Part shown: positions 1 through 6,082 of the stretch, piece after piece | How the letters are laid out: each line of letters starts with the position of its first letter | Position numbering within the stretch: position 1 is the stretch's first letter | Assembly: GCA_905372155.1 (NCBI GenBank) | Contig: CAJPNZ010000110.1 | Location: 1 to 10,308 of the forward strand | DNA length: 10,308 nt | Reading direction: 5' to 3' | Source of the DNA: Propionibacteriaceae bacterium | GTDB lineage: Bacteria > Actinomycetota > Actinomycetes > Propionibacteriales > Propionibacteriaceae | The notes under the pieces: generated by a model | Seen by the model: only the letters and a program-made list of their open reading frames with translations | Databases searched by the model: none | Told to the model about the DNA's origin: nothing | Translations under genes and position numbers: made by a program

Positions 1-594
1 CTGCTATCCCGGCTGGCCGGTGGCACCACCGACAAGATCGTGCTGGCGGGCATCGCGGTGACCCAGGGGTTCTCCGCGTTGACGTCGTTCATCATCATGA
101 TCGGCGCGGACGCCAACGTCACCCGGGGCATCCTGTACTGGCTGATGGGTTCCTTCGCCAACGTCTCATGGGAGGAGGTAGCGCTCACAGCCGCGGTGCT
201 GGGGTGTTTCCTCGTGCTCACCATCGGCATGGCCAGTTCCATGGACGCGTTCATGTTCGGCGAGAAGGAGGCCGTCTCGCTGGGGGTTTCCGTGCAGCGC
301 ACCCGGGTGGTGCTGCTGGGATGCGCGGCCCTCATGACCGCGGTCGTGGTTTCCTCGTCGGGTTCGATCGGTTTCGTCGGTCTCGTGCTGCCGCACATCT
401 CCCGGATGCTCGTCGGTTCCCGGCACCGGGGGCTGCTGCCGGTCTCGGCGCTGCTGGGTGCGATCTTCCTGCTCTGGGCGGACACCATCGCCCGGACGTT
501 GTTCGCGCCGTTGGAGGTGCCGGTCGGGGTGATCACCGCCCTGGTCGGAGTGCCCATCTTCGCAACCATTCTCGCCAGGACCAGGAAACGATGA
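1..594 (+). CDS. FecCD-family iron-siderophore/heme ABC transporter permease, C-terminal part
   Basis: Membrane permease subunit of a metal-chelate importer (iron-siderophore, heme or cobalamin class). The frame is open from the first base, so the N-terminus lies outside the window. The 197 visible residues are about the last 60 percent of a protein that is usually about 330-350 aa. Hydrophobic helices alternate with the FecCD hallmark GSIGFVGLVLPHISRMLVG, which includes the cytoplasmic loop that docks on the ATPase. A PLEVPVGVITALVGVPIF segment close to the C-terminus is also typical of the family. The stop codon overlaps the ATG of the ATPase gene (ATGA at 591-594), so the two are translationally coupled in one operon. 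A substrate-binding lipoprotein and perhaps a second permease would be expected upstream. The substrate cannot be decided from this fragment. Confidence 0.93.
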   Translation: MLSRLAGGTTDKIVLAGIAVTQGFSALTSFIIMIGADANVTRGILYWLMGSFANVSWEEVALTAAVLGCFLVLTIGMASSMDAFMFGEKEAVSLGVSVQRTRVVLLGCAALMTAVVVSSSGSIGFVGLVLPHISRMLVGSRHRGLLPVSALLGAIFLLWADTIARTLFAPLEVPVGVITALVGVPIFATILARTRKR

Positions 595-1367
595 AGATAG
601 AAGCAGAGAACCTGTCGTGGGCCGCCGGTCCGGCCATCATTGTCGACGGCATCGACGTGCCCGCGATGCCCGGTCGCATCCTGGGGTTGCTGGGACCCAA
701 CGGGTCGGGAAAATCGACGCTGCTGGGGATGCTGGCCCGCACCATCCAGCCGCGCACGGGCGTCGTCAAACTCGACGACCGCCCCTACAGCGACTGGGCG
801 CCGCGAGACATCGCGCGGGTGTTGTCGGTGGTGCAGCAGAAGGCGACCACCGACCAGGACGTCACCGTGCGCGACGTCATTGACCTGGGACGGATCCCGC
901 ACCGCCGCCGCTGGGCCGGTCCCAGTCCCCGCGACCGTGAGGTCGTGGAGGCCGCCGCCCGCCGCACCGGCATCGAACACCTCCTGAACCGCGACTGGCA
1001 CACCCTCTCCGGAGGCGAACAGCAGCGCGCCCACCTGGCCCGAGCGTTCGCCCAGGAGGGGCAGGTCATGCTGCTGGACGAACCCACCAACCACCTCGAC
1101 ATCTCCCACCAGCTGGACATCCTCAAAACCTTGAGGGAGACCGGTCTGGGTGTGGTCGTCGCCCTGCACGACCTGAACCTGGCCACCACGTTCTGCGACG
1201 AGGTGCTGGTCCTGCACAAGGGCCGGGCGGTGTGTCTGGGGCGCCCGGCGGACGTGCTGACCGAGGACCTGATCCGTGAGGTCTACGGGGTGGAGGTGCG
1301 GATCCTGCACCCGGACGGCGACGAGACGCCGCTGTTCCAGTTCCTCAGGCCGGTGACGCAGACCTGA
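591..1367 (+). CDS. FecE/FepC-like ABC transporter ATP-binding protein
   Basis: Cytoplasmic ATPase that powers the permease encoded just upstream. The 258 residues match the usual length of the FepC/FecE family. Walker A is GPNGSGKST (residues 35-43), the Q-loop lies at VVQQK (about 80-84), the signature is LSGGEQQR (139-146), Walker B and D-loop are LLDEPTNHLD (161-170), and the switch histidine is in ALHD (H193). The ATG at 591 is chosen because it gives the ATGA overlap with the permease, is preceded by AGGAAA at 583-588, and starts just before the first beta strand. Longer in-frame extensions would only overlap the permease in another frame. No gene follows on this strand, so it is probably the last gene of the operon. 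The family is certain; the transported chelate is not known. Confidence 0.95.
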   Translation: MKIEAENLSWAAGPAIIVDGIDVPAMPGRILGLLGPNGSGKSTLLGMLARTIQPRTGVVKLDDRPYSDWAPRDIARVLSVVQQKATTDQDVTVRDVIDLGRIPHRRRWAGPSPRDREVVEAAARRTGIEHLLNRDWHTLSGGEQQRAHLARAFAQEGQVMLLDEPTNHLDISHQLDILKTLRETGLGVVVALHDLNLATTFCDEVLVLHKGRAVCLGRPADVLTEDLIREVYGVEVRILHPDGDETPLFQFLRPVTQT

Positions 1368-1411
1368 GTGGCGGGAATCCCGGTTGCGCAGCTCGCGTCC
1401 GGTGAGGGTCA

Positions 1412-1462
1412 CAGTGACACATGTACATCTGCAGTGACAATTGTCGATGTGATGTGTCACTG
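1412..1462. promoter_or_regulatory. Compound palindromic operator-like site upstream of the TA-like pair
   Basis: The outer inverted repeat has GTGACACAT (1414-1422) facing ATGTGTCAC (1452-1460). It extends inward imperfectly through ACATC and GATGT. A perfect 10-bp palindrome GACAATTGTC (1436-1445) lies inside. The octamer CAGTGACA occurs directly at 1412-1419 and 1432-1439, 20 bp or about two helical turns apart, and in inverse form as TGTCACTG at 1455-1462. Such nested symmetry directly before a tiny antitoxin-like ORF resembles the autoregulatory operators of type II toxin-antitoxin modules. Binding by the antitoxin is inference; a regulator encoded elsewhere is equally possible. Confidence 0.5.
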
Positions 1463-1635
1463 TGGTTGTCAGTCTGTGCGACCGGGAAACTCTCCGCGAT
1501 GTCGTCCTCGTCATGACCCGGATGGTCACCGATTCGGGCAATCGGACGGAGCTCGACGACGCGATGGAGGCTTTCGGAATCAACCGGGATGAACTCGAAT
1601 CCGAGATCAGGTCCGGCCTGCACACCCTGCCGTGA
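1462..1635 (+). CDS. Small antitoxin-like protein (putative)
   Basis: Short ORF of up to 57 aa from GTG 1462. If translation starts at ATG 1513 or ATG 1522 it would be 40 or 37 aa. It reads sensibly as a small acidic, helical protein: DRETLRDVVLVMTRMV, then TELDDAMEAFGINRDELES, ending GLHTLP. The stop codon overlaps the GTG of the next frame (GTGA at 1632-1635), and that frame reads like the N-terminus of a RelE/ParE-type toxin. This is the usual antitoxin-toxin layout. No good Shine-Dalgarno sequence precedes GTG 1462, and that start lies on the edge of the palindromic operator, so the true start is unsure and a leaderless transcript is possible. The family assignment rests on context and gene size, not on a recognised domain. 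Confidence 0.45.
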   Translation: MVVSLCDRETLRDVVLVMTRMVTDSGNRTELDDAMEAFGINRDELESEIRSGLHTLP

Positions 1636-1733
1636 CGAAGAACGCGAGGCGCGTGCGCCTCACCGACGACGCCCTTGATGACCTCCACAGGTCGCACGGG
1701 AAGGGGCCCCGGATCGTGCGCGACCCTAGATAA
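1632..1733 (+). pseudogene. Truncated RelE/ParE-family toxin remnant
   Basis: The 33-codon frame from GTG 1632 overlaps the antitoxin-like stop by four bases. Its start, RRVRLTDDALDDLHR, followed by KGPRIVRD, resembles the N-terminal strand-helix of actinobacterial RelE/ParE-like toxins. Those proteins are normally about 80-100 aa, whereas this frame ends at TAA 1731. The next 15 bases lead into a large hairpin. No continuation of the toxin fold is apparent in the sequence that follows, so a deletion is more likely than a simple frameshift. The missing part includes the C-terminal strands that carry the catalytic residues in RelE, so the product should be inactive. Recognition is from short motif resemblance and gene order. 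Confidence 0.45.
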
Positions 1734-1747
1734 CCACGCAGGATCAC

Positions 1748-1816
1748 GGTTGTGCAGCACTCAATCCCGAAAACCGCCGCTGAGGGCGGAAAATCCGGGT
1801 TGAGTGCTGCACAACC
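1748..1816. terminator. Large hairpin between convergent genes (bidirectional terminator-like)
   Basis: A perfect 17-bp inverted repeat, GGTTGTGCAGCACTCAA (1748-1764) and its complement (1800-1816), continues inward as CCCG/CGGG (1766-1769, 1796-1799) after a one-base bulge. The apical stem is CCGCC (1774-1778) with GGCGG (1785-1789), flanked on both sides by AAAA. It lies between the end of the toxin remnant (+) and the end of the DUF1963-like gene (-), where a bidirectional terminator is expected. There is no T-tract next to the outer stem, so it may instead be a dispersed palindromic element. Confidence 0.55.
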
Positions 1817-1854
1817 GGGTGGAACCGGGATACACCGGCCCTACAGGGGCGGGA

Positions 1855-2492
1855 TCAACGATTGACCATGAGGTAGACCTCCGGTTCCCCCTCGTGAGTC
1901 ATGACGAAAGCGATACCGTCACTACAGAGGTTCGCGATGGAAGCTCTGTTTTTATGGTGTAGGCGCGGTCAGGAAACCTCGCAGCTTGGGCATCAAGGGC
2001 TTCCTGGCCGTCGGAGACCGTCACCCAGGTGTCGATCTGGAGCACCATCTGATCGGATGGATCGATCCGGTAACCGGGGCCGTTGTCCGTCCAGTAAGGC
2101 GTGCCTCCGGCCTTGGTGAACAGGTCTTCTTCGGGGGTTGGTTGCGGCGAATCCCCCGGTTTCGCGGGGAGGGCGTCGTCCCTGCTCGTCCAGCTGCTCA
2201 CCCACAGCTCCAGCAGCACGGGGGTCTCCTCCGGGATGGGGGTTGGGTTCGCGCCCAGCTCGTCGTGGGGGACGAGAACGCAGGCGTTGGCGCCGGCGAC
2301 GGGATCCCAGAAGTCGCAGATCGAGTCGCGTTCGCATGTGAACAGGAACAGCGTGTGCCCGGCCGGGAGCCGGGGCGCCAGGGGGTCGCTGGTGAACTGG
2401 CCGAGGAAACTCATGGGCAGGCTGCACAAGGCGCACGCCGGCCAGTCCCGCGGCCACCCGACCGGGTAATCCTCCCACCTTGCAGACGGCAT
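1855..2492 (-). pseudogene. DUF1963/YwqG-like hypothetical protein, frameshifted near its C-terminus
   Basis: The uninterrupted frame runs from ATG 2492 to a stop at 1899 (197 aa). It begins MPSARWEDYPVGWPRDWP, followed by a CALCSLPMSFLGQF segment with a CxxC pair, DFWDPVAGANACVLVP, GTPYWTDNGPGY and MVLQIDTW. This order resembles DUF1963/YwqG-like proteins. The last 18 residues of that frame look unrelated. The adjacent frame over the same bases reads KNRASIANLCSDGIAFVMTH and then EGEPEVYLMVNR before a stop at 1855, which is a natural C-terminus for such a protein. The switch falls at a run of five T on the plus strand (1949-1953). One extra base there would restore a single 212-aa protein. 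It is either a real inactivating frameshift or a homopolymer sequencing error. The role of the family is not established, and the start may lie upstream because the frame is open. Confidence 0.7.
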
Positions 2493-2559
2493 CGGGCCGG
2501 GCGTTTTCCGGTTTCCGAACGGACCAGGTGGGAAAGCGGCTGAGCACGGGTTGTTCCCT

Positions 2560-3192
2560 TCAGTTCTGATTCTCGAGCTGCGTCAGCGCCCGCTGGATGT
2601 CGCGTTCCAGGCATTGCCAAGAAGGCAGGCCCCGCACGGCGCCGAGGGGATCGAGGCGTTGCAGCAACACCCTGCGGCGACGGCTGAAACTGTTCTTCTC
2701 CTTCTTCAACCGCCGTCCGCTTGTCTCGCTCGCCGTGAGAAGCGCTTTCTGCAGGATTTCCTTGGGATTCCTGGTGCCTTCGATGGCATTCGGTTTCGGC
2801 AGCCTCAGGGGTTGTTTCCCTTGTGACGCCACGACATCCCGGATCGCCTGTTCATCGAGGAGAAGCCAGGCCTCGGTTTCCTGGACCGGAATGACAGGGA
2901 TGAACGGATGCGGGAAACCGCTCTCTTCAACGCCGCGGCGGATCTCGCGTTCCCGCCCGTCACGGTCAGGACCGTCGGAATCCCGGTGGATGAAAACCAT
3001 GTTGATCCCCGCTCCTGTTGCCTCCGTGAGCAGCTGCTGTAGCCGGGCAGGAATTGTTCCCTTCTGGGGGCCCGGCTGACCGGTGGCTTCTTGGGCACCG
3101 AAATGCACCAGCAGGGTTTCCAGGTGTGCGATGAGTTCCGTGTCGGATGAGCCTTCGCACAGGAATGCGAAGGAGACGCTCCGGGCGGTCAC
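2560..3192 (-). CDS. DUF4276-like (TOPRIM-type) protein, partner of the adjacent ATPase
   Basis: Protein of 210 aa. Start GTG 3192 overlaps the ATPase stop (GTGA) and is preceded at five bases by GAGGAA (3198-3203), so the open frame further upstream is only a shadow of the ATPase gene. The layout fits DUF4276/TOPRIM proteins. A first strand ends in FLCEGSSDTEL with the acidic residue E13. A second strand, MVFIHRDSDG, carries D71 and D73. PVIPVQETEAWLLLD follows (E105, E107, W109), then a GTRNPKEIL element (139-147). The C-terminal third has a very basic patch, GRRLKKEKNSFSRRRR (159-174). TOPRIM acidic clusters bind metal and often act on nucleic acid, so a nuclease or effector role under control of the ATPase is likely by analogy with OLD, PARIS and RloAB-like pairs. 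Catalysis is inferred, not shown. Confidence 0.75.
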   Translation of the reverse strand: MTARSVSFAFLCEGSSDTELIAHLETLLVHFGAQEATGQPGPQKGTIPARLQQLLTEATGAGINMVFIHRDSDGPDRDGREREIRRGVEESGFPHPFIPVIPVQETEAWLLLDEQAIRDVVASQGKQPLRLPKPNAIEGTRNPKEILQKALLTASETSGRRLKKEKNSFSRRRRVLLQRLDPLGAVRGLPSWQCLERDIQRALTQLENQN

Positions 3193-4577
3193 GAGACTTC
3201 CTCGAGTGACAGCAGCGCATTCTCTGGTTCGGTCAGGTAGTCCGACAGGGAGGTCTTGAGGACGGTGCGTGCTCCTTGCGCCGCCTGCCATGTTTCCGGC
3301 AGCGGGCGCAGCTGCACCGTGGTCGCGATCCTCCCGTCCCTGCGAACCCGGGTGGGCATCGCAGCCAGCAGGTTGTCGTCGTGATAGCGGACGAAATGGG
3401 GGGAGTGGGTGTTGACCATGACCTGGCGCATCGGATTTCCCGGTCCCGGCGGATCCTGCGGGTCCACTGCGAGGGAACGGACCAGATCGACCATGGCCTC
3501 GATGCGGGCCGGGTGGATGCCGTTCTCGGGTTCCTCCATGCACAGCAACCCTCCGAAGGAGTCGTCGACACGCATGATGCACAGCGTGAGGAAACGAAGC
3601 GTCCCGTCGGACAGGGAGCGTGCGGGAAGCCACGGGCCGGTGCCCATGGAGGCCATCAGGGTGAGGGTGTCGCGGCGTTCGTCGTAGTCGACCGTGATGC
3701 CGCGGATGTCGGTGAGCACCGCCGCCTCGGACGCGACCTCGGCGTAGACGTCGTCGCCCTGTTCCCTGGCCATGCGGTACAGCGTCGCCGCCAGGTGTGC
3801 CCCCGACGTCGTGGGGTGAGGATCCACCAGGGTGCTGTCCGGGGCGCGCATGGCGGAAGGTTCGAGCGCCAACAGCCGCCACTGCTGCATCTCCCGGCGG
3901 GCCGACAGGATCGTCTGGTCGTCGGCGGCAGTCGTGGTGGACACGACGGTACGCGGCGCCCGGGCGGCCGCCGAGGGGCGCGGTTTTCCCCGGCTGCCCC
4001 CGTCCTGGTGGACGTTGACCACGGCCTCCCCGTCCTCCCCCCGAGTGGTGGAGATGTAGGCCACACCGGCGCGCCTCCCCCTGACGACGGCGTCGCGGAA
4101 CTGCTTCTTACCGCGGGTCCATGGAAGATGTTTGGGGGCGTCGCCCAGATTGATGTGGGTCAGGCTCTCGTGTTCGAGCTGGATCCTCCCGATCTGGGGG
4201 GAATCCGGGTCGGGTGGGAGGTAGCGCAGTTTCAGGTCGTAGCGGAGGAAGGTGGTGGTCGCCGACACCTCGCGGCCGAAGTCGTCGGTCACCTCCGGGG
4301 GAACGATCATCTCGACACCGAAGGAGATGACGGGATCCCTGGATTCGGCGTTGTTCCAGAACAGGGACCGCGGGTCCACGACTTGCTCGCCGCGCAACCT
4401 GAGACGCCGGGTGGCCTCGAGGAAGGTGTGGTCGGCCAGCAGGGACAGGAACTCGATGGCGTCGAAGACGTTCGACTTTCCCACCGCATTGGGGCCCGCT
4501 ATGCAGGTGTAGGGGCCGAAGTGGACGTCGAGTCCCAGCAGGTTCTTGAACCCGTCGACCTGGAGTCGGGTGAGCAT
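3189..4577 (-). CDS. AAA/OLD-like (AAA_15/AAA_21, RecF/SMC-type) ATPase of a putative defence pair
   Basis: Cytoplasmic ATPase of 462 aa with an ABC/SMC-like split nucleotide-binding domain. It opens MLTRLQVDGFKNL, the typical first strand of the RecF/OLD class. Walker A is GPNAVGKSN (28-36), a signature-like SLSDGTLRFL lies at 321-330, Walker B is LLCMEEPENGIHP (344-356, E348/E349), and the sensor histidine is in NTHSPHF (H391). The middle region has no recognised fold and includes a low-complexity Gly/Arg/Pro/Ala stretch (about 191-213). It has no TOPRIM domain of its own. The next gene supplies one, so this looks like a split OLD-type ATPase plus effector. The ATG at 4577 begins directly at the first strand. 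A TANNNT box six bases upstream suggests a leaderless message. The closest known analogues in layout are PARIS AriA-AriB and AAA-DUF4276/RloB pairs; the exact subtype is not clear. Confidence 0.85.
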   Translation of the reverse strand: MLTRLQVDGFKNLLGLDVHFGPYTCIAGPNAVGKSNVFDAIEFLSLLADHTFLEATRRLRLRGEQVVDPRSLFWNNAESRDPVISFGVEMIVPPEVTDDFGREVSATTTFLRYDLKLRYLPPDPDSPQIGRIQLEHESLTHINLGDAPKHLPWTRGKKQFRDAVVRGRRAGVAYISTTRGEDGEAVVNVHQDGGSRGKPRPSAAARAPRTVVSTTTAADDQTILSARREMQQWRLLALEPSAMRAPDSTLVDPHPTTSGAHLAATLYRMAREQGDDVYAEVASEAAVLTDIRGITVDYDERRDTLTLMASMGTGPWLPARSLSDGTLRFLTLCIMRVDDSFGGLLCMEEPENGIHPARIEAMVDLVRSLAVDPQDPPGPGNPMRQVMVNTHSPHFVRYHDDNLLAAMPTRVRRDGRIATTVQLRPLPETWQAAQGARTVLKTSLSDYLTEPENALLSLEEVS

Positions 4578-4583
4578 GGCCTC

Positions 4584-4589
4584 AGCTTA
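4584..4589 (-). promoter_or_regulatory. Putative -10 box for a leaderless ATPase-gene transcript
   Basis: On the minus strand TAAGCT fits the actinobacterial TANNNT -10 pattern, with six bases between it and the ATG at 4577. Transcription would then start at or next to the initiator A, giving a leaderless mRNA. This would explain why no convincing Shine-Dalgarno sequence is present. No recognisable -35 hexamer is seen, so confidence is limited. Confidence 0.35.
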
Positions 4590-4615
4590 GGACGTCACGC
4601 CGGTCGCGGTGCGCT

Positions 4616-4629
4616 GGATCGGGCGATCC
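4616..4629. promoter_or_regulatory. Perfect short palindrome upstream of the ATPase-TOPRIM unit
   Basis: GGATCG (4616-4621) and CGATCC (4624-4629) are separated by GG. The site lies about 27-40 bases upstream of the putative -10 box, between the lysC terminator and the ATPase start, where a repressor or activator site would sit. A chance palindrome in GC-rich DNA cannot be excluded. Confidence 0.3.
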
Positions 4630-4649
4630 GAGTGTCCCATCAGGAGCGC

Positions 4650-4678
4650 GCCCGGGGCCGGTCCTGCCGGCCCCGGGC
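4650..4678 (-). terminator. Strong GC hairpin after lysC
   Basis: A perfect 12-bp stem, GCCCGGGGCCGG (4650-4661) pairing with CCGGCCCCGGGC (4667-4678), has a five-base loop. It begins four bases beyond the lysC stop on the minus strand. It has no T-tract, which is common for actinobacterial terminators. It separates lysC from the ATPase-TOPRIM genes that follow on the same strand, so those genes probably have their own promoter. Confidence 0.8.
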
Positions 4679-4682
4679 CCTC

Positions 4683-5201
4683 TCAGCGACCCGTTCCGGC
4701 GTAGACGACGGCCTCCTCCTCGCCGTCCAGGCCGAAGGCGGCGTGGGCACCGCGGACGGCGCGGTCCACCTCGTCGGTGCTGACCACCACGGAGATGCGG
4801 ATCTCGGAGGTGGAGATCATCTGCAGGTTGACGCCCTCGGCCGCCAGGGCCTTGAAGAAGGTGGTGGTCACGCCCGAATGGGAACGCATTCCGACGCCGA
4901 CGATCGAGACCTTGCCGATCTGGTCGTCGTAGAGGACCTCGTCGAAACCGATCTTGTGTTTGATCGCCTCGAGTGCCTCGATGCCCTTGCGCCCGTCGGA
5001 CATGGGCAGGGTGAAGGAGATGTCGGTCTTCACGTCCGAGAGTCTGGAGACGTTCTGCACGATCATGTCGATGTTGATGCCCGCGTCCGAGATGACCTCG
5101 AAGATCGAGGCGGCCGCACCCACCTGGTCGGGGACGCCGATGACGGTGATCTTGGCCTCGCTGCGGTCGTGGGCCACGCCCGTGATGATGGCTTCTTCCA
5201 T
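4683..5201 (-). CDS. Aspartate kinase beta subunit from an internal start (putative)
   Basis: In corynebacterial and Bacillus-type aspartokinases the same reading frame also yields a smaller beta subunit made only of the ACT domains, which assembles with alpha as an alpha2-beta2 enzyme. Here an in-frame ATG at 5201 (residue 253 of alpha) starts MEEAIITGVAHD, the equivalent position to the known corynebacterial beta start. It is preceded by a strong AGGAAGG (5210-5216 on the minus strand) eight bases upstream. The product would be 172 aa. The sequence support is good, but internal initiation itself is inference. Confidence 0.65.
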   Translation of the reverse strand: MEEAIITGVAHDRSEAKITVIGVPDQVGAAASIFEVISDAGINIDMIVQNVSRLSDVKTDISFTLPMSDGRKGIEALEAIKHKIGFDEVLYDDQIGKVSIVGVGMRSHSGVTTTFFKALAAEGVNLQMISTSEIRISVVVSTDEVDRAVRGAHAAFGLDGEEEAVVYAGTGR

Positions 5202-5957
5202 TTTGCCTGCCTTCCTGACCTCGTCGTGGGGTTTCACCCAGGTGCCCGGTTTGTCACTGAAGGACGAACGGACGTGGACCTTCACGTTCTCGCGGCGCGC
5301 GTACTCGACACAGCGCAGGTGGAGGATCTTGGCGCCGGAGGCGGCCAGCTCCATCATCTCCTCGTAGCCGATCTCGGTGATCCGGCGGGCGCTCGGCACG
5401 ATCCGCGGGTCGGCGGTGTAGACGCCGTCGACGTCGGTGTAGATCTCGCAGTGGTCGGCGCCCAGGGCCGAGGCCAGCGCGACCGCCGTGGTGTCGGAGG
5501 CGCCGCGACCCAGCGTCGTGACGTCCTTGGTGGTCTGCGCCACGCCCTGGAAACCGGCGACGATGACGACGCTGCCCTCCTCCAGGGAACGCACGACGCG
5601 GCCCGGGGTGATGTCGATGATGCGCGCGTTGCCGTGGGTGGGGGTGGTGAGGATGCCCGCCTGGGAGCCGGTGTAGCTGACGGCCTCGACCCCGAGGTCG
5701 GCCAGAGCCATCGCCAGCAGCGCCGCCGACTGGCGCTCCCCCGTGGTCAGCAGCATGTCCAGTTCACGGGATTTCGGGTTCGGGCTCACCTTCAGCGCCA
5801 GGTCCATCAGCTCGTCGGTGGCATCACCCATCGCCGAGATGACGATGATGACCTCGTGCCCGTCCGCGCGTGTGCGCGCGATCCGGCGGGCGACGCGCTT
5901 GATGGACTCGGCATCGGCCACCGAGGAGCCACCGTACTTCTGAACAATGCGTCCCAC
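4683..5957 (-). CDS. lysC: Aspartate kinase (aspartokinase), alpha subunit
   Basis: Catalyses ATP-dependent phosphorylation of L-aspartate, the first step to lysine, threonine, methionine and diaminopimelate. The 424 aa match the Corynebacterium/Mycobacterium type. The kinase domain has KYGGSSVA near the N-terminus, TTGERQSA, and GRGASDTTAVALA. Two ACT domains fill the C-terminal part, including EAKITVIGVPDQVG, INIDMIVQNVS and ISTSEIRISV, and the protein ends EEEAVVYAGTGR as its relatives do. Start GTG 5957 is supported by AAGGAGG at 5963-5969, five bases upstream. In the first ACT domain the feedback-site segment reads QNVSRLSDVKTDISF, close to the corynebacterial one but with Ser where that protein has Thr in its DITF motif. 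Enzymes of this type are usually inhibited by lysine plus threonine. An asd gene does not follow, unlike in many actinobacteria. Confidence 0.97.
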   Translation of the reverse strand: MGRIVQKYGGSSVADAESIKRVARRIARTRADGHEVIIVISAMGDATDELMDLALKVSPNPKSRELDMLLTTGERQSAALLAMALADLGVEAVSYTGSQAGILTTPTHGNARIIDITPGRVVRSLEEGSVVIVAGFQGVAQTTKDVTTLGRGASDTTAVALASALGADHCEIYTDVDGVYTADPRIVPSARRITEIGYEEMMELAASGAKILHLRCVEYARRENVKVHVRSSFSDKPGTWVKPHDEVRKAGKMEEAIITGVAHDRSEAKITVIGVPDQVGAAASIFEVISDAGINIDMIVQNVSRLSDVKTDISFTLPMSDGRKGIEALEAIKHKIGFDEVLYDDQIGKVSIVGVGMRSHSGVTTTFFKALAAEGVNLQMISTSEIRISVVVSTDEVDRAVRGAHAAFGLDGEEEAVVYAGTGR

Positions 5958-5981
5958 GCAAACCTCCTTCGCCGACAGGGA

Positions 5982-5987
5982 AGGCTA
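5982..5987 (-). promoter_or_regulatory. Putative -10 box upstream of lysC
   Basis: TAGCCT on the minus strand fits TANNNT and lies 24 bases before the GTG start, so the 5' untranslated leader would be short and would include the AAGGAGG site. No clear -35 hexamer is visible. The same hexamer occurs before the oxidoreductase gene at 9184-9189. Confidence 0.25.
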
Positions 5988-6082
5988 CCGGACGAAGCCG
6001 GGAACACCCAGACCCCGTCCAGCATGAGCAACCTTCACTGAAAGCGGGTTGCCAGGAGGTGCGTCTCTGCGGGGTCCCGTCC

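Noticed and set aside
1368..1592. 74-codon plus-strand frame after the ABC ATPase
   Set aside because: It runs through the palindromic operator and overlaps the antitoxin-like frame; the translation looks non-coding.
3193..3882. Long N-terminal extension of the TOPRIM-like frame
   Set aside because: It overlaps the ATPase gene out of frame and reads as low-complexity Arg/His/Gly. GTG 3192 has a ribosome binding site and the GTGA overlap.
3276..6041. 921-codon open frame on the plus strand
   Set aside because: It is antisense to the ATPase and lysC genes, both with clear family motifs on the minus strand. Its Gly/Val/Asp/His/Arg-rich translation is the typical shadow of high-GC coding DNA.
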